From assembly GCA_002308795.1 (NCBI GenBank), contig DBVV01000122.1:6599-13242 (forward strand): DNA of 6,644 bases, read 5' to 3'. The DNA is from Mageeibacillus sp. UBA1255. GTDB taxonomy: Bacteria; Bacillota; Clostridia; UBA1212; UBA1255. Shown here piece after piece: positions 1-6,517 of the stretch. The notes below the pieces were generated by a model that ran no database searches, had not been told where the DNA came from, and saw only the letters and a list, made by a program, of their open reading frames with translations. The position numbers and the translations under genes were made by a program. Position 1 is the stretch's first letter, and every line of letters begins with the position of its first letter.

Positions 1-934
1 AAGCCGTCGAGCCGTTGTGCGGGATCTCTCGCGCTGTTTCAGGTGTTTTTTTTGCGGTGAAGACGTCGACGGTATATTCTCCGCTCGCGGAAAGGTCACG
101 GATGATACCGGCCGTGACGGAATTGCCCGCGTTCAACACTACCCTCTTTTTGAAAGCGTCGTCAGCGTCACGGTTTGCGCCGCCGTTTGCCTGTTCAGCA
201 GCTTCCGGTCGATCGTCTCTGAACGCTTTTCCGTGCAGCGGCCTGTCGAAAACCGCTTTTTTGCAGTCGATATATTCCTGATAATCTTTATGCACGTTGA
301 GATGGTTCGGCGTGATGTTGGTTATGATCGATGCATCCGCGCTGACGTCCATGTGCATCAGCTGGAAGCTCGAAAGTTCGAGTACGGCTCGGTCGCACGG
401 GGCGATCTCCCCCAGTTTATCGATCAATGGTGTTCCGATATTTCCGCCGAGCCATATCTTCACGTCCGTGCCTTTGTAATGCTGTTTCAGCAGGAGCGAG
501 GTGAGCGTCGTGGTAGTGGTTTTTCCGTCGCTTCCGGTGATCGCGTATATCGGGCAGGGACAATATTCCATGAATACTTCCATTTCGGACGTCAGTACCG
601 CCCCGGCCTTTACCGCGGCGTCAATATGTTCCTCGTCCGGTCTCATTATAGGCGAGCGGAATATGAGATCGAATCCGCCTTCCGGCAGCGCGTCAAGGTA
701 TCCCGGCCCGAACGTGTAGTCCGCGATCGCTCCTGATCTTTTGAGGCTCTCCGCCTCTTCATTTGCCTCTTTATCGCTGTCCTTGAGGTCAAACAGATAC
801 ACGTTCCGTGCGTCGTTTCGGGCAAGGAACCTAAGCAGGGCGCGGTTGCTGATGCCGAATCCGAGCACAGCGATCTTTTTATCCCTGATACCGTTTATAT
901 ACCGTTCGAGCGGTGCGTTCGACGTCGAAGCCAT
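1..934 (-). CDS. murD: UDP-N-acetylmuramoyl-L-alanine--D-glutamate ligase (MurD), C-terminus cut off by window edge
   Basis: This is MurD, the cytoplasmic ligase that adds D-glutamate to UDP-MurNAc-L-Ala using ATP during peptidoglycan precursor synthesis. The reading frame is open from ATG at 934 to the window edge, with 311 codons visible; MurD is usually about 450 residues, so most of the C-terminal Mur ligase domain is missing. Visible landmarks are an N-terminal Rossmann-like motif VLGFGISNRALL (residues 23-34), LTSEMEVF (114-121), the ATP-binding P-loop GSDGKTTTTT (134-143), GGNIGTPL (163-170), LELSSFQL with the Mg-binding Glu186 (185-192), NITPNHLNVH with His211 (206-215), and CKKAVF, whose Lys225 aligns with the carbamylated lysine. 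The start is fixed because the preceding kinase's TGA at 955-953 lies in the same frame, leaving 934 as the first start codon. The SD is weak (GGGGATGGG), so translation may be coupled to the kinase 18 bases upstream. Residues about 230-262 form an insertion compared with typical MurD. The family is secure. Confidence 0.95.
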   Translation of the reverse strand, partial: MASTSNAPLERYINGIRDKKIAVLGFGISNRALLRFLARNDARNVYLFDLKDSDKEANEEAESLKRSGAIADYTFGPGYLDALPEGGFDLIFRSPIMRPDEEHIDAAVKAGAVLTSEMEVFMEYCPCPIYAITGSDGKTTTTTLTSLLLKQHYKGTDVKIWLGGNIGTPLIDKLGEIAPCDRAVLELSSFQLMHMDVSADASIITNITPNHLNVHKDYQEYIDCKKAVFDRPLHGKAFRDDRPEAAEQANGGANRDADDAFKKRVVLNAGNSVTAGIIRDLSASGEYTVDVFTAKKTPETAREIPHNGSTA

Positions 935-952
935 TATATACCCATCCCCGTT

Positions 953-2530
953 TCAGTCATTGCCGCCTGCCTCAGATGCGTCGAACAGTTCTGCCATTTT
1001 AAGTTCAGCGCCTAGGCATTGCTTGTAGAGTGCAAAAAACCTGTCGAATTTAGCGACGTCCTCATCCGATGCCATGACCGTTGTCTTCTCGACGTTCGCG
1101 AAAATGCGGCGCATGAATCCGCTGAGATCTTTATATTTGTCTTTTTCGAGCATATATGCGGCAAGCAGCGCCATGCCCCATGCTCCGCCTTCGCCTGCGG
1201 TCTGCATTACCGTTACAGGCACTTTGAACAGCGCCGACGTTGCGTTCTGGCCTACAAATTTTGTTTTGTAGAATCCGCCTGCTGCTGTCACAGCGGTCAG
1301 TTTCACTCCTGATTCTTCGAGCAGGTCGTATCCGAGTGCGATCGCGCTGATCGCGGAGTAAACCTGCATCTGCATAAAGTTTGCCAGGTTAAGCTTTCCG
1401 GACGGTTTGCGCGATACGGTAAGCGCGCCCGTTTCCGCCCCTGCGATACCCTCTCCGGCAAGGTAGTTGTAACCCACGACGCCACCGGTATCTGCGTCAC
1501 CTTCGAGCGATTTATTGTACACGATATCGTAAAGTTCGCGCTTGGACACTTTAGCGCCGCAGAGCGCTGCCACCTCGCCGAACAGCGCGACCCAGTTATC
1601 GATCTCGGAAGTACAGTTATTGCCGTGGATCATTGCCGTGTCGTATCCTTCCGGAGTGACGAGTACGTCGATCTCTTTTCTGAATCCGATAAGCGGCCTT
1701 TCGAGTGTTGCCACGATGTTGCAGGAAGTTCCCGCGGAGAAATTGGCCTCTCCGGGAGCGATCGTGTCGGAGCATACCATTCCGGTCTGCATATCTCCTT
1801 CGGGCGGGCAAAGGGGGATCCCCGCGCGAAGTTTTCCGGTGCGGACAAGCAGTTTCGCGCCTTCTTCGGTCAGATATCCGGCGTCTTCGCCTGCTTTTAA
1901 TATCTTCGGTAGCAGCTTTTTGAAGTCCGGATCGAGCCCTTCTCCGGCAAGTATCGGGCCGAATTTTTCTAGCATCGTTTTGTTATAATCGCCTTCGCTC
2001 ACCGGGAACATTCCGGATGCTTCCCCGATACCCGTTACGAAACGGCCTGTGAGTTTGTAGTGTATGAATCCGGCGAGCGTCATCAGTTTTGCTACGTCCG
2101 GCACGTGCGGTTCTTTATTCAGCACTGCCTGGTAATACTGCGACACGCTCCAGCGCATCGGGATGTTGAACTGAAACGTCCCGGAAAGGATCGCGGCAGC
2201 CTCTTCGGTATTCGTATTCCGCCACGTTCTGAACTGGGCGAGCTGCCTGTCGTTCTTGTCGAGAGCGAGGTACCCGTGCATCATCCCGGAGATCCCGATC
2301 GCGTCAGGAGCGTCGAATTCGTCTCTTGTTTTTTTGCGGTAGTCTTCCGTCATATCTGCGTAGCTCGCGGCCAATCCTTCGAGCGCCAGTTCCAGGGGGT
2401 AGCTCCAGAGGCCGTCAACGAGCCTGTTCGCCCAGTCGTATATTCCCGTGGCCAAAACGTTCGCGTTGTCGTCAATAAGTACCGCTTTTATGCGTGTTGA
2501 TCCGAGTTCTATGCCGAGTATTTTTTTCAT
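953..2530 (-). CDS. FGGY-family carbohydrate kinase, substrate unknown
   Basis: This 525-residue protein is a complete FGGY-family sugar kinase (xylulokinase, ribulokinase and glycerol kinase superfamily), which transfers phosphate from ATP to a sugar or polyol in the cytoplasm. The N-terminal phosphate loop is GIELGSTRIKAVLID (residues 6-20), with Glu8 where most relatives have Asp. SGMMHGYLALD (81-91) matches the substrate-side MHG motif. GDMQTGM (245-251) holds the likely catalytic base Asp246. FSAGTSCN (264-271) is the second phosphate motif, and TAAGGFYKT (415-423) with EGGAWGMALLAAY (447-459) is the adenosine-binding part. The length is normal for the family. The ATG at 2530 sits 8 nt from GGAGG. 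The region normally reading W-x-D-x-R is WRNTN (103-107), so a standard xylulose, ribulose or glycerol specificity cannot be assigned. I recall similar proteins being annotated only as FGGY kinase or ATPase in clostridia. It is first in a likely operon with murD. Confidence 0.95.
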   Translation of the reverse strand: MKKILGIELGSTRIKAVLIDDNANVLATGIYDWANRLVDGLWSYPLELALEGLAASYADMTEDYRKKTRDEFDAPDAIGISGMMHGYLALDKNDRQLAQFRTWRNTNTEEAAAILSGTFQFNIPMRWSVSQYYQAVLNKEPHVPDVAKLMTLAGFIHYKLTGRFVTGIGEASGMFPVSEGDYNKTMLEKFGPILAGEGLDPDFKKLLPKILKAGEDAGYLTEEGAKLLVRTGKLRAGIPLCPPEGDMQTGMVCSDTIAPGEANFSAGTSCNIVATLERPLIGFRKEIDVLVTPEGYDTAMIHGNNCTSEIDNWVALFGEVAALCGAKVSKRELYDIVYNKSLEGDADTGGVVGYNYLAGEGIAGAETGALTVSRKPSGKLNLANFMQMQVYSAISAIALGYDLLEESGVKLTAVTAAGGFYKTKFVGQNATSALFKVPVTVMQTAGEGGAWGMALLAAYMLEKDKYKDLSGFMRRIFANVEKTTVMASDEDVAKFDRFFALYKQCLGAELKMAELFDASEAGGND

Positions 2531-2562
2531 ACGTACTGCCTCCAGTTTGATCTGTAATTCAT
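2527..2562 (-). CDS. Candidate 11-residue leader ORF overlapping the kinase start
   Basis: A very short ORF encodes MNYRSNWRQYV and ends in TGA at 2529-2527. That stop overlaps the kinase ATG as ATGA (2530-2527). A possible SD, GGGAG (2572-2568), lies 5 nt upstream of its ATG, and the whole ORF lies inside the predicted transcript leader. The kinase SD falls inside it (codons TGG AGG). The geometry fits translational coupling or a small leader peptide. No run of one regulatory amino acid is present, so classical attenuation is not suggested. An ORF of this length can arise by chance, so confidence is low. Confidence 0.3.
   Translation of the reverse strand: MNYRSNWRQYV
2539..2543 (-). promoter_or_regulatory. 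Ribosome binding site of FGGY kinase
   Basis: GGAGG lies 8 nt before the ATG at 2530 and decides the kinase start. No other in-frame start with a comparable site is evident. Confidence 0.85.
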
Positions 2563-2616
2563 CTGCTCTCCCGCCTCTTCTCTGCTTTCCCTGTGCGGGC
2601 GGAAACTGTCAATATG

Positions 2617-2645
2617 ATTATAGTGTATTTGGTGTTTTTTTTCAA
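2617..2645 (-). promoter_or_regulatory. Sigma-A-type promoter of the kinase-murD unit
   Basis: Reading the minus strand, TTGAAA (2645-2640) is followed by a 17-nt, A-rich spacer and a perfect TATAAT (2622-2617). This is near the consensus for the housekeeping sigma factor. Transcription would start near 2610, giving a leader of about 80 nt before the kinase. No clear operator palindrome or catabolite-response element is seen around it. Confidence 0.8.
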
Positions 2646-2685
2646 TTGCAGATTGCGCTTTTGGCCAGATATGCTTATGAAATCA

Positions 2686-2719
2686 AACCGGGCCGCACCA
2701 GTCAAGGCACGGCCCGGTT
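2686..2719 (-). terminator. Rho-independent terminator after the large surface-protein gene
   Basis: On the minus strand a 14-bp stem (arms 2719-2706 and 2699-2686) encloses a 6-nt loop. Ten outer pairs are perfect, including the GC-rich core CCGGGCCG, followed by two G-T wobbles and two C-G pairs. It lies about 38 nt past the stop codon. The following bases (TGATTTCAT) are only moderately T-rich, so termination may be incomplete. It separates this unit from the kinase promoter immediately downstream. Confidence 0.75.
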
Positions 2720-2757
2720 ATTAAATCATTTTATAATCGTCCGGGGGTTCTGAATTA

Positions 2758-5700
2758 TCAGAACGCTCTCTTCTTAATGAAGACGACTGCTGCGCCCATT
2801 GCGAGAACAGCGATCACTGCGAACATTGCCACAGCTGCATCGCCGGTCTGAGGCTGAGTCTCGGGCTCGGTCACAGGTTTTTCTTCGACTGTGATCGTGT
2901 TGCCTTCGGTGCCCTCAACGAGGCCGTAACCGTCGTTTGCGAGCAGGTAGACAACGAACTTGCCGGCCTTTACGGTGCCGTCGTCATTCAGCAGAGCGGC
3001 TCTGTTGTTTTCGTTCATGCCGTCGAACGGAACTTCGAACGTACCGCCGTTAGCGCCGACGTACCACCATACGAGCGATGCGCCGTCTCCACCGGGAGTA
3101 GTACCATCAGCGTAAACGCCGATCCAGTCTTTCTCGCCGAATTCGCCGGTAGCGGTGACAACAAGTTTACCGGCGTCGTTTACCTTAGCGGTAAACTCGG
3201 GACCTGCAGGTGCTTCTTCGGGCAGGCAGAAGTAGTTGATCGTCCAGACGAGTACTTCGCCTTTATCGGTGATCGCATAAACTTCCGCGGTGTGTTTGCC
3301 TTCGGTGATGTCAACGAGGATATTGAAACGTGCAGCGGAAACCGCATCCTCTTTGAAGACGCCCTTCAGGTGGTTAACGATTCCGGCTTCCTCATATCTG
3401 TCGAAGTAGATCATTTCGCCGCCGTCGATCTTAACGCCGAACTTTTCAAGAACGGTGTTGTTTCCGTACCAGCCCCAGAAGCGGATCTGCTGTCCGATTT
3501 CAGGATATAGGTTCTCGGTGATATCGGTCACTGCATCATTGCCGCCGACTTTTGCTTTATCAACGTTGTTTACGGTTACCTGGTCGCGTGACATACCTTC
3601 TTTGAACTCGGTCGTCTTGATGAGGTAGAACGATACGCCTGTAAGGCCTGCATTGCTGCCGTAGTTTCCGCTCGCGGTAACGGTCTTTCCGTCGACCGGA
3701 TTAGCAGAACCGAACACTATCCACGTTCCGGCGTCAGCTGCCATATTGCGTCCGTCAAATTCTACCGTGTAATCGCCGGGAGCAAATTTAGCGCCTCTCT
3801 TGTAGAAGGTGTACCTCTGGTTTTTGACCATATTAAAGTCTTCTTCCCAGAGAACGTTGCCCTCTGCGTCTTTAAGGGTCATGTGGATCTTCTGAGCTGC
3901 GTCAGATGCGTAAATGAACGTCTCAAAACCGTTGAACCATTCGTCAGCTTTGAAGTTTATAGTAGCAACGGAAGAGCTGTTGAACGGGTTGTTCCAGTAT
4001 CCGGTGTCGAGTGTATTCGGATCGCAGTAATAATCTCTTGCATCGTTGAATACGAAATCGATCTCGGTGTCGCGGTTGTGGATAGCTTTGCTGTTGAGCC
4101 TTACTACCGTGCCGTCTTCAAGAATAGCAGCAGCCATGACGTTGCTGACACCGTTCATCCCCGCGAACGGGATCTGAACGTTGTAGCGCTGTACGGTCTC
4201 GCCTGATCCTGCCCAGCCTTCCCAGCTGTCAACAGTAGGAGCAAGAGTGTCTTCGTTAGCCTGCGTGAAGGTGTCGCTGACGAAGAGCTTGTCGTTTACG
4301 ATATATCCGAATCCTTTAACTTTCTGTTTGAAAGCGACCCAGCCGTTGTATCCGGTGGAAAGACCGCCGTAATCGTTCACAGGCATAGCGTCAGGACGGA
4401 CGAACAGATCCGCACCGGTCTCTATATTACCGATGGCTCCGCCGTTCCACCAGAATCCGTCTACCGACATTCCGTAAGAGGAAATATCGTCGAAGTCAAC
4501 GATGTTCGTGTATTGTTCTTCGTGAGGCATCTCTATAGGCATCTGACCGACGTCGATCACAGTGCCGTCTTTTGCTTTAACAACGAGAGTGAATGTGTGT
4601 TTGCCCGCAGGGATATCCGTTGCAGGGATGTTGAGATCGAAGCCGTTGGCAACTTCCTTCGTTACGCCGAAAGCGTCCCATACGTCAGATCTGTCTACCT
4701 GGAATGCTGCGTTATAGACAACGTCTCCGTCGTCAATGCGGTATCCGAATCCGTCGAGCTCGGAGTTGAGCCTTGCCCATCCTCTGACTCTTACTTGAAG
4801 CACGTTAAAGTACGCTTCGTCAAAGTTGTATCCAACAAGCTCTGTGGCTTCCGGAGCGGCTGCTTCGACTTTAAGCGTGAATTTCTTCTTTATGACCTCG
4901 GTGGTTCCGTCTTCAAACTCAGCTACAAAGCGAGCGTCGTATTCTCCGACAGGAAGATCTCCGATGCCGGTAAGAACCATTGGATCGTCGTCAAGGCCGA
5001 AGCCTGATTTTGCGAAGTACTGATACTCTTCCGGGGTGAATCCGAAATACTGAGCTACGTCTTCTCTCTTTCTGTAGGTATCGGAGCAATCCATAATAGG
5101 ACCGTCTTTGATCTTACCGCCGGCTTCGACGTACTGCCAGTAGACTCTCTTTACGTTCGTGCCGTACTTGAATATCCAGCCGACCGTCGTGATTTTATCG
5201 CCCTGTTTGATCGTGATCGAATCACCGGAATCGCGAGTGTTATGGTTATCGCCCGCGCCGTTGACCTGGAAAAAGTCGATGTTGGCCTTGGGTTCTGCAA
5301 CAGCTTTGTAATTTACGTATACTTCTCTGTCTTTTCCGGGCTCGTTTCTGTTGAGTGTGACGATCTGTCCGTTTTCAAGTTTCGCCACGACGTAGATCTT
5401 ATGCGTTTTACCGTCTGTGATCTTGGTCACGTCGATAACGACTTTGTATCTGAGTCCGTTGGGGTTCACGCCTTCGATATTGGCTTGATCTTCTGCTGAG
5501 GTCGTGAAGAAGAAGCTGTCGTCAAACACCGGAGCTCCGCCGTCGATAGTATATCCGTACGATGCAGTCTTGGAATTTCTGTTTCCGTACCAGCCGTACA
5601 ATCCAAGCTTGGAAATGGAACCGTCGGAACCGTCTACGAGAACTTTAAGCTCATTCACCGGAGCTGTGCCTTCTGCTTTCAAAACGTCATCATAAAGGAT

Positions 5701-6498
5701 CTGGTCGAACGAAAGGTTATCGCCAAGTTCAGAAGAGAAGTCGCGCTCGTAGAGTGAAGTGACCTTTACGTTATCGATCTTAAACAGGTCGTTTCTCTGA
5801 TAGAAGCTGAACGAACCGCTTGCGGGGAATTCAGCACTGCCTTCGTACAGTTTTTCACCTGCTGCGTCGTAAGCAGTTACGGCATTCTCGCCCAGCTTGA
5901 GAGTGACAACTTCGGTGTTGTTGATCAGCATCGTAACGGTATCGCCCGCGTCAATAACGGTGACGTGGCCCGAGCTTCCGTTGTATCCTTCGGGGTTCGC
6001 AACAAGGAACTGTGCGCAGTCTCCGTTAGCGCCGCCGTTATTGAGGGCAACGCCGATGTGTGCTCCGTCGGGTTTGATGAAAAGGTCGAACGAAATACCG
6101 GACGCTTTTTCCGAAGCAGACGGAACGCCGAAACGTCCGCCGTTCTGGAATTCAGAACCGCCGTTTGCTTTCGCGCGTATACCTACACCGTAATAGCAGT
6201 CTCTCTGATCACCGGTGAAATCAAAATCAAGCACGTAATCGCTGAAGGTGCCGTTTGCAGTTGCAGAATAGCCTTCGTCGACCCAGCTTCCGCCTTCTCC
6301 AAGAGACATCCAGCCGCTGCTTATTTTAACTTTTCCCCTTACTGACCATTTTGCCGTATCAAGAGCATCTGAAAAGTCGTCTTCGAAAAGGACTTTCGTG
6401 CCTGCGGGGGGTGTGATCCCCTGGCTCTCGGCAAAAAGCGGTACGGCAAGTGCTATGCAAAGCAGAATGCCAACGGCTATAGCCATGATCTTTTTCAT
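2758..6498 (-). CDS. Large secreted, sortase-anchored repeat protein with ConA-like N-terminal domain
   Basis: This 1246-residue protein is exported and probably attached to the cell wall. I do not recognise it as a named protein. In order it shows: a signal peptide (residues 1-23, cleavage likely after VPLFA); a concanavalin-A-like beta-sandwich (about 34-250, opening LFEDDFSD...WSVRG and closing FKIDNVKVTSLY), resembling LamG/DUF1080-type glycan-binding folds; three copies of a repeated module (about 284-398, 404-546, 551-657); a linker rich in aromatic residues (663-704); a fourth copy (705-817); a jelly-roll-like stretch (about 830-965); a fifth copy (993-1090); a C-terminal module with DWIGVYADG, SLVWWYV and VVYLLANDGYG (1099-1206); a Pro/Glu/Thr linker; and a QPQTGD anchor, hydrophobic helix and IKKRAF tail. 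No catalytic motif was found, so binding or adhesion is inferred. The start is fixed by AAGGAGG 7 nt upstream of the ATG. The gene ends in tandem stops (TGA TAA) and then a terminator, so it appears monocistronic. Confidence 0.95.
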   Translation of the reverse strand: MKKIMAIAVGILLCIALAVPLFAESQGITPPAGTKVLFEDDFSDALDTAKWSVRGKVKISSGWMSLGEGGSWVDEGYSATANGTFSDYVLDFDFTGDQRDCYYGVGIRAKANGGSEFQNGGRFGVPSASEKASGISFDLFIKPDGAHIGVALNNGGANGDCAQFLVANPEGYNGSSGHVTVIDAGDTVTMLINNTEVVTLKLGENAVTAYDAAGEKLYEGSAEFPASGSFSFYQRNDLFKIDNVKVTSLYERDFSSELGDNLSFDQILYDDVLKAEGTAPVNELKVLVDGSDGSISKLGLYGWYGNRNSKTASYGYTIDGGAPVFDDSFFFTTSAEDQANIEGVNPNGLRYKVVIDVTKITDGKTHKIYVVAKLENGQIVTLNRNEPGKDREVYVNYKAVAEPKANIDFFQVNGAGDNHNTRDSGDSITIKQGDKITTVGWIFKYGTNVKRVYWQYVEAGGKIKDGPIMDCSDTYRKREDVAQYFGFTPEEYQYFAKSGFGLDDDPMVLTGIGDLPVGEYDARFVAEFEDGTTEVIKKKFTLKVEAAAPEATELVGYNFDEAYFNVLQVRVRGWARLNSELDGFGYRIDDGDVVYNAAFQVDRSDVWDAFGVTKEVANGFDLNIPATDIPAGKHTFTLVVKAKDGTVIDVGQMPIEMPHEEQYTNIVDFDDISSYGMSVDGFWWNGGAIGNIETGADLFVRPDAMPVNDYGGLSTGYNGWVAFKQKVKGFGYIVNDKLFVSDTFTQANEDTLAPTVDSWEGWAGSGETVQRYNVQIPFAGMNGVSNVMAAAILEDGTVVRLNSKAIHNRDTEIDFVFNDARDYYCDPNTLDTGYWNNPFNSSSVATINFKADEWFNGFETFIYASDAAQKIHMTLKDAEGNVLWEEDFNMVKNQRYTFYKRGAKFAPGDYTVEFDGRNMAADAGTWIVFGSANPVDGKTVTASGNYGSNAGLTGVSFYLIKTTEFKEGMSRDQVTVNNVDKAKVGGNDAVTDITENLYPEIGQQIRFWGWYGNNTVLEKFGVKIDGGEMIYFDRYEEAGIVNHLKGVFKEDAVSAARFNILVDITEGKHTAEVYAITDKGEVLVWTINYFCLPEEAPAGPEFTAKVNDAGKLVVTATGEFGEKDWIGVYADGTTPGGDGASLVWWYVGANGGTFEVPFDGMNENNRAALLNDDGTVKAGKFVVYLLANDGYGLVEGTEGNTITVEEKPVTEPETQPQTGDAAVAMFAVIAVLAMGAAVVFIKKRAF
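2761..2856 (-). other. Sortase sorting signal, QPQTGD type
   Basis: Residues 1215-1246 form a classic tripartite signal: QPQTGD, about 20 hydrophobic residues (AAVAMF to AAVVF) and a basic tail IKKRAF. The motif differs from canonical LPXTG in having Q at the first position. Variants of the xPxTGD form are common in gut clostridia. Cleavage between T1218 and G1219 and linkage to peptidoglycan is expected by analogy. The sortase itself is not in this window. Confidence 0.85.
3229..3522 (-). repeat. Surface-protein repeat module, copy E
   Basis: Residues about 993-1090. It shows IRFWGWYGN (1005-1013), KFGVKIDGG (1019-1027), ARFNILVDITEGKHTAEVYA (1056-1075) and TDKGEVLVW (1077-1085). It is separated from copy D by a jelly-roll-like domain of about 135 residues. 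Its closest match is copy A. Confidence 0.75.
4048..4386 (-). repeat. Surface-protein repeat module, copy D
   Basis: Residues about 705-817. It shows YNGWVAFKQKVKGFGYIVND (717-736), QRYNVQIPFAGMNGVSNVMA (770-789) and ILEDGTVVRLNS (792-803). The IDGG turn is changed to IVND and the GKHT turn to NGVSN, so it is one of the more diverged copies. Confidence 0.7.
4528..4848 (-). repeat. Surface-protein repeat module, copy C
   Basis: Residues about 551-657. It shows VRGWARLNSELDGFGYRIDD (571-590), followed by GFDLNIPATDIPAGKHTFTL (619-638) and VVKAKDGTVIDV (639-650). The GW, FGY-IDxG, AGKHT and DGT positions all match the module pattern. Confidence 0.75.
4861..5289 (-). repeat. Surface-protein repeat module, copy B (longest, divergent)
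   Basis: Residues about 404-546. The pattern is TTVGWIFKYGTNVKRVYWQY (438-457, the GW position), VEAGG (457-461) at the IDGG position, then GIGDLPVGEYDARFVAEFED (511-530) and GTTEVIKKKF. It carries an additional central stretch (462-508) compared with the other copies. It is assigned from the shared motif order, so boundaries are approximate. Confidence 0.55.
5305..5649 (-). repeat. Surface-protein repeat module, copy A
   Basis: Residues about 284-398. Key positions are YGWYGN (301-306), SYGYTIDGG (313-321), RYKVVIDV (350-357), DGKTHKIYVVAKLENGQIV (362-380) and TLN. It is most like copy E; both encode GWYGN with the same 15 bases (5581-5595 and 3460-3474). Confidence 0.75.
6430..6498 (-). 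other. Sec signal peptide of the surface protein
   Basis: The first 23 residues have a KK-containing N-region, a hydrophobic core (IMAIAVGILLCIALAV) and a PLFA cleavage region before ESQG. Cys14 is preceded by LL, so it does not fit a lipobox. Sec export with signal peptidase I cleavage is the expected route. Confidence 0.9.
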
Positions 6499-6505
6499 AT
6501 TATTT

Positions 6506-6512
6506 CCTCCTT
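6506..6512 (-). promoter_or_regulatory. Strong ribosome binding site of the surface-protein gene
   Basis: AAGGAGG sits 7 nt upstream of the ATG at 6498, close to a perfect complement of the 16S rRNA 3' end. It fixes the start. Confidence 0.9.
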
Positions 6513-6517
6513 GTTTT

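Noticed and set aside
17..736. A 239-codon plus-strand ORF and several overlapping smaller ones in the first 1 kb
   Set aside because: They lie antisense to the murD coding frame, have no family resemblance, and consist of the arginine-, valine- and cysteine-rich sequence typical of reverse-strand shadows of a coding region.
932..955. Kinase and murD are in the same frame, separated by one TGA and six sense codons, hinting at readthrough or a recoded TGA that would make a fusion
   Set aside because: Both proteins have complete, normal ends: the kinase has full family length and MurD has a standard N-terminal motif starting about 20 residues in. The other genes also stop at TGA and use TGG for tryptophan. 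Same-frame adjacency has a one-in-three chance.
2571..2602. Possible hairpin in the kinase leader between CCGCC and GGCGG
   Set aside because: Only five base pairs span a 22-nt purine-rich loop, too weak to call a regulatory structure.
2686..2719. The GC-rich inverted repeat as a mobile-element end or protein-binding operator
   Set aside because: Its place just after a stop codon, tight 6-nt loop and downstream T-containing stretch are best explained as an intrinsic terminator. No transposase or matching second copy is present.
4513..5007. Plus-strand ORF of 164 codons inside the large gene
   Set aside because: It is fully antisense to clear, motif-bearing coding sequence of the surface protein, with no ribosome binding site or recognisable domain.
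6430..6498. Possible lipoprotein signal because of Cys14 in the signal peptide
   Set aside because: The residues before the cysteine are ILL, not a lipobox with a small residue at -1, and a good signal peptidase I site follows at PLFA.
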